Shown here piece after piece: positions 26,459-33,178 of a stretch of DNA of 49,804 bases; positions within the stretch are counted from its first letter, which is position 1, and every line of letters begins with the position of its first letter. The notes below the pieces were generated by a model, which was not told the DNA's origin, ran no database searches, and saw only the letters and a list, made by a program, of their open reading frames with translations. The position numbers and the translations under genes are program-made. The DNA is from an uncultured Paracoccus sp. (GTDB lineage: Bacteria > Pseudomonadota > Alphaproteobacteria > Rhodobacterales > Rhodobacteraceae), in the NCBI RefSeq assembly GCF_937873615.1, contig NZ_CALMYP010000008.1, positions 1-49,804 on the forward strand. Reading direction: 5' to 3'.

Positions 26459-27010
26459 ATGAGCGATCAAAACCCCGATGGGCTGCCGCCCGAGGATTCC
26501 CCTCTGCCCGAGGATTTCATGGACCCTCTGGCCGATCCCGACGAGGCCCTGGAGCGTCTGACGGTCGAGCGTGACGAATTGCGTGACCGTTTCATGCGCG
26601 CGCTCGCCGATGCGGAAAACGCCCGCAAGCGCGCCGACAAGGAACGCCGCGATGCCGAACGCTATGGCGGCACGCGTCTGGCCCGCGACCTGCTGCCGGT
26701 CTATGACCACCTGCACCGCGCGCTCGATGCCGTCCCCGAGGAACAGCGCGGCGCCAATTCCGCGCTGCTGGAAGGGGTCGAACTGACCCTGCGAGAGCTT
26801 GGCAATGTCTTCGGCAAGCATGGCATCACCGTGCTGCGCCCCGAGATCGGCACGAAATTCGACCCCGAGCTTCACGAGGCCATGTTCGAAGCGCCGCTTC
26901 CCAATACCAAGGCCGGCGACATCATCCAGTTGATGGATCCGGGCTTCCTGCTGCATGACCGCCTGTTGCGGCCGGCCAAGGTCGGCGTAAGCTCGAATAC
27001 CGGCGCCTGA
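26459..27010 (+). CDS. grpE: Nucleotide exchange factor GrpE
   Basis: A 183-residue co-chaperone that releases ADP from DnaK. An acidic, proline-rich disordered N-terminus (MSDQNPDGLPPEDSPLPEDF) precedes the long dimerising helix with RDRFMRALADAENARKRADKER. The C-terminal beta domain has NTKAGDIIQLMDPGFLLHDRLLRPAKVGVS. ATG 26459 has AAAGGA 8 bases upstream; ATG 26450, which overlaps the hrcA stop, would add three residues. The hrcA-grpE pairing is common in alphaproteobacteria. Confidence 0.94.
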   Translation: MSDQNPDGLPPEDSPLPEDFMDPLADPDEALERLTVERDELRDRFMRALADAENARKRADKERRDAERYGGTRLARDLLPVYDHLHRALDAVPEEQRGANSALLEGVELTLRELGNVFGKHGITVLRPEIGTKFDPELHEAMFEAPLPNTKAGDIIQLMDPGFLLHDRLLRPAKVGVSSNTGA

Positions 27011-27042
27011 CGCCTGCACTTCCCCTGAACCAAGAGGTTAAC

Positions 27043-27669
27043 ATGCCCAAGATCTGGCTGGACGACGAAGACGACGACGAACGCGAGGATGACCAGCCGA
27101 AGGATGAGGGTTTGGGCCTGCCGGATGCCGGCAATATCGCCAAGCTCTATTTCAAGTCGCGCAATGTGATCGTCGCGGGCGAGATCAACGACAAGCTGGC
27201 GCAGCGCACCGTCGCCCATCTGCTGGCCCTGTCCGAGGAAAGCGACGATCCGATCAACATGCTGATCTCCTCTCCCGGCGGGCATGTCGAATCCGGCGAC
27301 ATGATCCATGACATCATAAAGTTCATCCGTCCGACCGTGCGCTGCATCGGCTCGGGCTGGGTGGCTTCGGCCGGGGCGCTGATCTTCGTCGGTGCGGCGA
27401 AGGAAAACCGCTATTGTTTGCCCAATACGCGCTTCCTGCTGCACCAGCCCTCGGGCGGGATCCGCGGCACCTCGACCGACATGATGATCCAGGCCGAACA
27501 GGTCCGACTGATGCGCGAACGCCTGAACCAGATCTTCGCCGAGGCCACCGGCCAGGATGTCGCGCGGATCGAAAAGGACACCACCCGCGACTTCTGGCTG
27601 ACCACGCAAGAGGCGCTGGATTACGGGCTTCTGGGCAAGGTCATCACCTCGGTCGACGAGCTGAAGTGA
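27043..27669 (+). CDS. ClpP-like serine protease with acidic N-terminus
   Basis: A 208-residue S14-family peptidase. The catalytic triad is Ser109 (VASAGAL), His134 (LLHQPSGG) and Asp183 (TTRDFWL), each exactly 12 residues beyond the E. coli mature ClpP positions S97, H122 and D171. The usual N-terminal axial loop sequence is replaced by a highly acidic stretch (residues 7-22, many Asp and Glu), and the first helix region NIAKLYFKSRNVIV differs from housekeeping ClpP. No clpX or clpA is adjacent. It is likely a second ClpP-type subunit of alphaproteobacteria that forms mixed or separate rings. AAGAGG precedes the ATG, and an intrinsic terminator follows. Confidence 0.88.
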   Translation: MPKIWLDDEDDDEREDDQPKDEGLGLPDAGNIAKLYFKSRNVIVAGEINDKLAQRTVAHLLALSEESDDPINMLISSPGGHVESGDMIHDIIKFIRPTVRCIGSGWVASAGALIFVGAAKENRYCLPNTRFLLHQPSGGIRGTSTDMMIQAEQVRLMRERLNQIFAEATGQDVARIEKDTTRDFWLTTQEALDYGLLGKVITSVDELK

Positions 27670-27689
27670 TCTGACATCTTCAGGAGAAG

Positions 27690-27718
27690 GGCCGGATGCG
27701 CGGGCGTCCGGCCTTTTT
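27690..27718 (+). terminator. Intrinsic terminator after the ClpP-like gene
   Basis: Stem GGCCGGA (27690-27696) pairs with TCCGGCC (27707-27713) around a 10-base loop and is followed by five T residues (27714-27718). It lies about 20 bases after the stop of the ClpP-like gene. It should end the hrcA-grpE-clpP-like transcription before the convergent mtgA gene. Confidence 0.88.
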
Positions 27719-27735
27719 CATGGCTGCGGGCCGGG

Positions 27736-28473
27736 TCAGTCGAAGCAGGCGTCGCGCCCGTCGGCGGCAATGGTCGCCGCGCCGTCGGCAATGGCGCGCG
27801 AACGCCGGCTGGCCGAAAGCGGGCTGCGGCTTTTCGGGGCCGGCAGCACGGCTGCCAGCCGCGCCGATTGCACGCGGTTCAACTGGCCCGGCGTGGTGCC
27901 GAAATAGTGCCGCGCGGCGGCGTCGATGCCGAAGATGCCCGGCCCGAACTCGGCCACGTTCAGATAGACCTCAAGGATGCGCCGCTTGCTCCACACCGCT
28001 TCGACCAGCGGGGTCATGCCGGCTTCCAGCGCCTTTCGCAGCCAGCTTCTGTCCTGCCAGAGATAGACATTCTTCACCACCTGCTGACTGATCGTCGAGG
28101 CCCCGCCGCTGCCGCCCGAGGCGACGACGCGCCGGATCTCGACCATGTCGAAACCCCAATGGTTGCAGAAATTCGCGTCCTCCGCCGCAACGACCGAGCG
28201 CAGCATCACCGGCGAAATCTCCTCGATCGGCGCCCAATGCCGTTCGGCGATGGGATATTCGCGCGCGTTCTGGATGATTGTCCAGGTCGTCGGCGGGTTG
28301 AACAGGGCGAAGGCCAGCACCAGCAGCAGGCACAGGATGAACAGCCGCCAGGCCAGCCAGGTGAACCAGCCGAACAGCCAGCCCGACAGCGAAAAACGCC
28401 GCCGCGGTCGGGCCGCGGCGACATCCTTATATTCCGGCGGTTCGGTCCGACGTCGCATGCCGCGTCGTCTCAT
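27736..28473 (-). CDS. mtgA: Monofunctional peptidoglycan glycosyltransferase MtgA
   Basis: A 245-residue class GT51 transglycosylase that polymerises lipid II into glycan strands. An arginine-rich cytoplasmic start is followed by one transmembrane helix at about residues 31-58. The GT51 motifs are VVAAEDANFCNHWGFD (catalytic Glu in EDxxF), GGASTISQQVVKN and RRILEVYLNVAEFG with AAARHYFG. There is no transpeptidase domain, so it is the monofunctional type. The start could also be ATG 28458; ATG 28473 keeps the basic N-terminus. The C-terminus is rich in Arg, Ser and Ala. Confidence 0.93.
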   Translation of the reverse strand: MRRRGMRRRTEPPEYKDVAAARPRRRFSLSGWLFGWFTWLAWRLFILCLLLVLAFALFNPPTTWTIIQNAREYPIAERHWAPIEEISPVMLRSVVAAEDANFCNHWGFDMVEIRRVVASGGSGGASTISQQVVKNVYLWQDRSWLRKALEAGMTPLVEAVWSKRRILEVYLNVAEFGPGIFGIDAAARHYFGTTPGQLNRVQSARLAAVLPAPKSRSPLSASRRSRAIADGAATIAADGRDACFD

Positions 28474-28504
28474 GGCGCCATGCGTGCCGTCAAGTCAGTC
28501 GGCC

Positions 28505-29044
28505 TCAGCCGTTGGAATCGGGCGTTGCTGCGGTATTCGGAACGATTGGCGTCGTCTGACCGGCCAGTGCCTCGCGAAGCTTCGCCTCATCCTCATTCGA
28601 CAGCGAGGACTGGATGACCCGCCCGCGCTTGTGGAAATCGGCAATCCGTTCCAGCACCTTGTCGCCGGTCATTTCGCGGATCAGCAGGAACACAGCCGAG
28701 CCGCCCGGCGTCACCTTATGCCCGACTTCGCGCATGAAATCGTCATTGATCCCGTAATCGGTCAGATAGCCGGCAAGGGCGCCCGATCCGGCCCCCACGG
28801 CGGCGCCGACAAGCGGATTGAGGAACAAAAGCCCGACCAGCGTGCCCCAGAAGGTGCCACCCACGGCACCGGCAGCGGTCAGGTTCATGGCCTGATGCAG
28901 CTGGATGTCTTCGGCACTCGGTCGGGTGACGACAACCGCGTCTTCCAGCTTGATCAGGTATTCGGCCTGCAGCTTCACCAGCTCGGCCCGCAATTCGAAG
29001 CCCGAGGCCTCGTCGTCAAAGGCAATCACAAGAAGATCAGACAT
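28505..29044 (-). CDS. DUF1269-family membrane protein
   Basis: A 179-residue protein of the DUF1269 family. A soluble N-terminus (MSDLLVIAFDDEASGFELR) leads to a central glycine-rich hydrophobic hairpin (AAGAVGGTFWGTLVGLLFLN, LVGAAVGAGSGALAGYL). The C-terminal soluble part holds SAVFLLIREMTGDKVLERI. ATG 29044 has AAAGGA 6 bases upstream; ATG 29047 is directly adjacent. The function of the family is unknown, and the glycine-zipper-like middle suggests membrane insertion or oligomer formation. It stands alone with its own promoter region, divergent from the SDR at 29208. Confidence 0.85.
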   Translation of the reverse strand: MSDLLVIAFDDEASGFELRAELVKLQAEYLIKLEDAVVVTRPSAEDIQLHQAMNLTAAGAVGGTFWGTLVGLLFLNPLVGAAVGAGSGALAGYLTDYGINDDFMREVGHKVTPGGSAVFLLIREMTGDKVLERIADFHKRGRVIQSSLSNEDEAKLREALAGQTTPIVPNTAATPDSNG

Positions 29045-29207
29045 CATGAATCCTTTCATATGTGGGCAATTGGCGAACCCGTCTTGGTTGAGGGCACATG
29101 CTATCGATGAGGCAAGTGCCGATCAACTCGGTTTGAAACATGCAGGTTCCTCTGGACAATCCTGACCGCGCGCGTTTCCAATGCGCCCGAAAAATCAGGA
29201 GGTTTCA

Positions 29208-29987
29208 ATGGATCTGGGCATCAAGGGCAAGCGCGCATTGGTTTGCGCTGCATCGAAGGGTCTCGGTCGTGGCTGCGCCGAGGCGCTCGCCGCCGAAGGC
29301 GTCGACCTGATCATCAATGCGCGTGGCGAAGCGGCGCTGGCCAGCACGGCCAGCGAAATCGCCGAACGCTATGGTGTCAAGGTCGATCATGTGGCGACCG
29401 ACATTACCACGGAAGCGGGGCGCGCAGCGGTGCTCGATGTCGCTGGCGAGATCGACATTCTCGTCAACAATGCCGGCGGCCCTCCGCCCGGTCACTGGCA
29501 GGACTGGAGCCGGGATGACTTCATCAAGGCCGTCGATGCCAATATGCTGACCGCGATTGCGCTGATGCAGGCAACGGTTCCCGGGATGATGTCCCGGAAC
29601 TGGGGGCGCGTCGTCAATATCACCTCGGCGGCTGTCCGGTCCCCGATTGGGGTTCTGGGCCTGTCCAATACCGCCAGAACCGGGCTGACCGGCTTTGTCG
29701 CTGGCATGTCCCGCGATGTGATCAAGCACGGCGTCAACGTGAACAATCTTCTGCCCGGCCTGCACGCGACCGACCGTGCCGTCAGTCTTGATGGCGGCGC
29801 AGCAAAGGCTGAGGGCATCACCATCGACGAGGCCCGGGCACGGCGCCAATCCACCATTCCGGCGGGTCGTTACGGAGAGGCCGAGGATTTCGGGGCGGCC
29901 TGCGCATTCCTGTGCAGCGAACAGGCAAAGTTCATCGTTGGCCAGAATATCCTGCTGGATGGCGGTGCGCTGAACGTGACCATGTAG
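29208..29987 (+). CDS. SDR-family protein with altered catalytic residues
   Basis: A 259-residue short-chain dehydrogenase-like protein. The cofactor motif ASKGLGRG and the NNAGG motif are present. Ser140 (NITSAAV) is at the normal place, but the spacing to the usual Tyr and Lys leads to Ser153 and Arg157 (LSNTARTGL), so the YxxxK pair is replaced by SxxxR. This replacement occurs in a recognisable SDR subgroup often annotated as 3-oxoacyl-ACP reductase. AGGAGG precedes ATG 29208; an upstream in-frame start lacks support. It is followed by a nested inverted repeat and converges with the GMC gene. The function is unknown. Confidence 0.85.
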   Translation: MDLGIKGKRALVCAASKGLGRGCAEALAAEGVDLIINARGEAALASTASEIAERYGVKVDHVATDITTEAGRAAVLDVAGEIDILVNNAGGPPPGHWQDWSRDDFIKAVDANMLTAIALMQATVPGMMSRNWGRVVNITSAAVRSPIGVLGLSNTARTGLTGFVAGMSRDVIKHGVNVNNLLPGLHATDRAVSLDGGAAKAEGITIDEARARRQSTIPAGRYGEAEDFGAACAFLCSEQAKFIVGQNILLDGGALNVTM

Positions 29988-30000
29988 CGGTGCCTGGGTA

Positions 30001-30047
30001 GCGATGGGGTGCAGCACTTTGCACCTGCATAGCGGCGACTCCATCGC
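30001..30047. terminator. Nested inverted repeats between convergent genes
   Basis: GGTGCA (30008-30013) pairs with TGCACC (30020-30025), and an outer pair GCGATGG (30001-30007) and CCATCGC (30041-30047) encloses it. The structure lies in the 69-base gap between the SDR stop and the GMC oxidoreductase stop. There is no T run, so it may be a weak bidirectional terminator or an RNA-stabilising hairpin. Confidence 0.5.
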
Positions 30048-30056
30048 AGCCAATAT

Positions 30057-31649
30057 TCAAATGCCGCGCCTTTCCTGCCGGATCAGATCGGCGGCCTTTT
30101 CCGCGATCATGATCGTCGGGGCGTTGGTATTGCCCGAGGGAATGCGCGGCATGATCGACGCATCGACCACCATCAACCCATTGATACCATTGACGTTCAA
30201 TGCGGGATCGACCACGGCTTCGGGATCGCTGCCCATGCGCACCGTGCCGACCGGGTGAAAGATGGTCGAGCCTATGCGGCCAGCGGCATCGGCCAGGGCG
30301 CTATCGCTGTCCTCGCCCGCGCCGGGGCGGAATTCCTCGGGGCGATAGCGGGCCATGGGTGCGGCTGCCATGATCCGCCGGGTCAGGCGAATCGCATTGG
30401 CGGCGGTCACCCGGTCGGCCTCGGCCGACAGGTAATTGGGCGAAATCTCGGGTGCCTGCATCGGGTCGGCGGAAGCGATGCGGACATGGCCCCGGCTTTG
30501 CGGGCGCAGCGGCACGGCCGAGGCCGTGATTGCGGGAAAATCGTGCAGCGGCTCGCCGAAGGCGTCCAGCGACAGGGGCTGGACATGATATTCCAGATCC
30601 GGCGTCTCAACTTCGGGCGAGGAGCGCGCGAAACCGCCAAGCTGGCTCGGCGCCATGCTCATCGGACCGGATCGAAACAGCGCATATTCCGCCGCGATCC
30701 TTGCCTTGCCCAGCAGGGTCGAGGCCATCTGGTTCAGGGTTTTCGCCCCCTCGACCTTATAGGCGCAGCGAATCTGCAGGTGGTCCTGCAGGTTCTCGCC
30801 AACTGCGGCGTCGCGGATCACCTCGATCCCGTGCTGACGCAAGAGAGCGCCCGGACCGATGCCGGACAGTTGCAGAATCTGCGGCGAGCCGATGGCCCCG
30901 GCCGAGAGGATCACCCGGCGGGCGGTGACAGTTTCCGTCTGGCCGTCCTGAAGGATCTCGACCCCCTTTGCCGTGCCGTCCTCGATCACGACGCGTTTCA
31001 CATGCACACCGACCCGCAGTTGCAGGTTGGGCCGCTTCAGCGCCGGCTTCAGGAAGCCCTTGGCGGTCGAGACGCGCAGCCCCCGCCGCTGGTTGACCTT
31101 GAAATAGCCGACGCCTTCGCCCTTGCCATCGTTGAAATCATCGGCCTCGGGAATGCCGAGCGTGGCGGCGGCGCGGGCGAAATCGTCGAGAACGTCCCAT
31201 TTCAGGCGCTGCTTTTCGACCCGCAATTCCCCGCCCGCGCGGTGATATTCGCTGTCGCCGTCGAAATAATCCTCGGATTTCAGGAAATAGGGCAGCACAT
31301 CGTCCCAGGCCCAGCCGGCGCAGCCGAGCTGACGCCAGCCGTCGTAATCCTGCGATTGGCCACGCAGATAGAGCATTCCATTGATCGAACTGCAGCCGCC
31401 CAGCACCTTGCCGCGCGGGTAAAGCAGCTCGCGCCCATGCAATCCGGGCTGCGGCGCGGTGCGATAGCCCCAATCGGTGCGGGGATTGCCGATGCAGTAA
31501 AGATAACCCACCGGGATATGGATCCAGTGATAATTGTCGCGGCCGCCGGCTTCCAGCAGCAGCACCCGGGTTCCGGGATCGGCCGACAGGCGGTTCGCCA
31601 GGACGCAGCCGGCGCTGCCGGCACCGACGATGATGAAATCGTAATCCAT
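30057..31649 (-). CDS. GMC-family FAD-dependent oxidoreductase (choline dehydrogenase-like)
   Basis: A 530-residue flavoenzyme of the glucose-methanol-choline family, which oxidises alcohols at FAD. The N-terminal FAD motif VGAGSAGCVLANRL is followed by LLLEAGG, then the GMC signature region with GKVLGGCSSINGMLYLRG, and the C-terminal catalytic histidine in FHPVGTVRMG and a NAPTIMIAEKAADLI end. The length and overall pattern match BetA-like proteins, but choline as substrate is not shown, since the adjacent betB/betI genes are absent. ATG 31649 has GGAGGAG upstream; the open frame extends 27 codons further without support. Confidence 0.88.
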   Translation of the reverse strand: MDYDFIIVGAGSAGCVLANRLSADPGTRVLLLEAGGRDNYHWIHIPVGYLYCIGNPRTDWGYRTAPQPGLHGRELLYPRGKVLGGCSSINGMLYLRGQSQDYDGWRQLGCAGWAWDDVLPYFLKSEDYFDGDSEYHRAGGELRVEKQRLKWDVLDDFARAAATLGIPEADDFNDGKGEGVGYFKVNQRRGLRVSTAKGFLKPALKRPNLQLRVGVHVKRVVIEDGTAKGVEILQDGQTETVTARRVILSAGAIGSPQILQLSGIGPGALLRQHGIEVIRDAAVGENLQDHLQIRCAYKVEGAKTLNQMASTLLGKARIAAEYALFRSGPMSMAPSQLGGFARSSPEVETPDLEYHVQPLSLDAFGEPLHDFPAITASAVPLRPQSRGHVRIASADPMQAPEISPNYLSAEADRVTAANAIRLTRRIMAAAPMARYRPEEFRPGAGEDSDSALADAAGRIGSTIFHPVGTVRMGSDPEAVVDPALNVNGINGLMVVDASIMPRIPSGNTNAPTIMIAEKAADLIRQERRGI

Positions 31650-31762
31650 GAACTCCTCCGCCGTGGCACCGGCTATCACGTCTGCCTGCTTCGCCAAAGA
31701 ACCGACATGAGGCCAGTTTACCGCTGTCAAACAGAAAAGGGCAAAGTAACGATGTGTTGCCC

Positions 31763-31790
31763 TTGATGCCGGTGAGCGCGGACGTATTGT
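31763..31790 (+). promoter_or_regulatory. Candidate promoter giving a near-leaderless pqiA mRNA
   Basis: TTGATG (31763-31768) and TATTGT (31785-31790) resemble sigma-70 boxes with a 16-base spacer. The -10-like box ends only 6 bases before the ATG at 31797, so a start of transcription at the ATG or just before it would make a leaderless message. No Shine-Dalgarno sequence precedes the ATG. This fits but does not prove it. Confidence 0.35.
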
Positions 31791-31796
31791 CGGCGC

Positions 31797-32471
31797 ATGT
31801 CTGAGCAGGTGGAATACGACTTGGCGACGGGCGAGGGGCTGACCGCATGTCCCCGTTGCGACGCGCTTTATGTCGAAGAGGAATTGAGCGATGGCGAAAC
31901 CGCGCGCTGTCTGCGCTGCGGGACCGTTCTGGCGCGACCGCGTGCGGGCGCCTTCACCCAGATCATCGCACTGGCCGTCACCACCATGGTGCTGATGGTC
32001 GGCGCCATCTTCTTCCCCTTCCTGCAGATCTCGCGAATGGGTTTTGAAAACGGAACCTCGCTATTCGGCGTTGCCATGGCCTTCTCGGAGGGCATTCTCG
32101 CGCCGCTGGCGGTCTCGATCCTCGGCTCTGTCGTGGCGCTGCCGGCGCTGCGGGCGGCGCTTCTTGTCTATACGCTCTGGCCGATGGCGCGGGGCAGACG
32201 GCCTTACCGCCTTGCGGCGCAGGCATTCCGGCTGTCGGAAAAGATGAAGCCCTGGTCAATGGCCGAGATCTTCATCATCGGCACCGCCGTGGCCATGGTG
32301 AAAATCGGTGGCCTCGCCACGGTCAGCTTCGGCCCGGCCTTCTGGGCCTTCGGCGCGCTGATCTTCGTCAGTCTGGCGAACAGAAGCTTCATGTCCTCTG
32401 CGACGATCTGGGATGCGATCGAGGATGGCGGGCTGCATACCGATGGCCGCGAAATGGCAGAGCAGAAATGA
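31797..32471 (+). CDS. Paraquat-inducible protein A, first half-protein
   Basis: A 224-residue PqiA-domain protein. The N-terminal zinc-ribbon-like CPRCDALYV and CLRCGTVL pairs are followed by about four transmembrane helices, from FTQIIALAVTTMVLMVGAIFFPFL to FWAFGALIFVSLANRSF. In E. coli PqiA two such domains are fused in one 417-residue protein; here they are two genes. The stop overlaps the next start (ATGA). PqiA works with the MCE protein PqiB and lipoprotein PqiC in moving lipids between inner and outer membrane. Confidence 0.88.
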   Translation: MSEQVEYDLATGEGLTACPRCDALYVEEELSDGETARCLRCGTVLARPRAGAFTQIIALAVTTMVLMVGAIFFPFLQISRMGFENGTSLFGVAMAFSEGILAPLAVSILGSVVALPALRAALLVYTLWPMARGRRPYRLAAQAFRLSEKMKPWSMAEIFIIGTAVAMVKIGGLATVSFGPAFWAFGALIFVSLANRSFMSSATIWDAIEDGGLHTDGREMAEQK

Positions 32472-33178
32472 GCGAAATTCCCGATCTTGCGGACGCGACC
32501 GGCGATCCTGCGGCGGCAGAACCCGGTGCGCATGGCGGTCCGGTTCTGACGGCACATCGCGCCGGGCTGATCGGCTGCCGAAGCTGTGGCCGGGTCTGGC
32601 CGCCCGAGACCCGGGAATGCGCCCGCTGCGGCGAGGGATTGGTGCCGCCGGACCGGCGCGGGCTGCAAGCGGTCTGGGCCTGGCTGTTCGCCGGGATGAT
32701 CTTCTATATCCCCGCCAATGTCATGCCGATGATGAACACAAGCTCGCTTGGCGGGCTGGGCGGGGGCGGCGATTCCACCATCATCGGCGGCATCCTGCAG
32801 CTTGTGCATCACGGCGAGATCTTCATCCCGCTGGTGATCTTCGTCGCCTCGGTCATGGTGCCGATCGGCAAGTTCATCGCCATCATCTGGCTGGCCCTGG
32901 TCGCCGGCAAACCCGCCACCCATGAAGAGGCGCATAGCCGGCTGAAGATCTACGAAGTGGTCGAGTTCATCGGTCGCTGGTCGATGATCGATGTCTTCGT
33001 GGTCGCCATTCTCTCGGCGCTGGTGCAACTGGGCTTTCTCGTCTCGATCAAGCCCGGCCCCGCCGCTGCCTCATTCGCGCTGTCTGTTGCATTCACGATG
33101 CTGGCAGCGCAAAGCTTCGATCCGCGCCTGATCTGGCGTGGATTGCCACTTCGTCGCCGGAAGGACGTTAATGAGTGA
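32468..33178 (+). CDS. Paraquat-inducible protein A, second half-protein
   Basis: A 236-residue PqiA-domain protein with its own zinc-ribbon pairs CRSCGRVW and CARCGEGL, then about four transmembrane helices (WAWLFAGMIFYIPANVMPMMN to the C-terminal FALSVAFTMLAAQSF). The conserved region VPIGKFIAIIW and SRLKIYEVVEFIGRWSMIDVFVVAIL is typical of the second PqiA domain. ATG 32468 overlaps the stop of the first half-gene, and its own stop overlaps the pqiB start. The two proteins probably form the PqiA unit together. Confidence 0.88.
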   Translation: MSEIPDLADATGDPAAAEPGAHGGPVLTAHRAGLIGCRSCGRVWPPETRECARCGEGLVPPDRRGLQAVWAWLFAGMIFYIPANVMPMMNTSSLGGLGGGGDSTIIGGILQLVHHGEIFIPLVIFVASVMVPIGKFIAIIWLALVAGKPATHEEAHSRLKIYEVVEFIGRWSMIDVFVVAILSALVQLGFLVSIKPGPAAASFALSVAFTMLAAQSFDPRLIWRGLPLRRRKDVNE

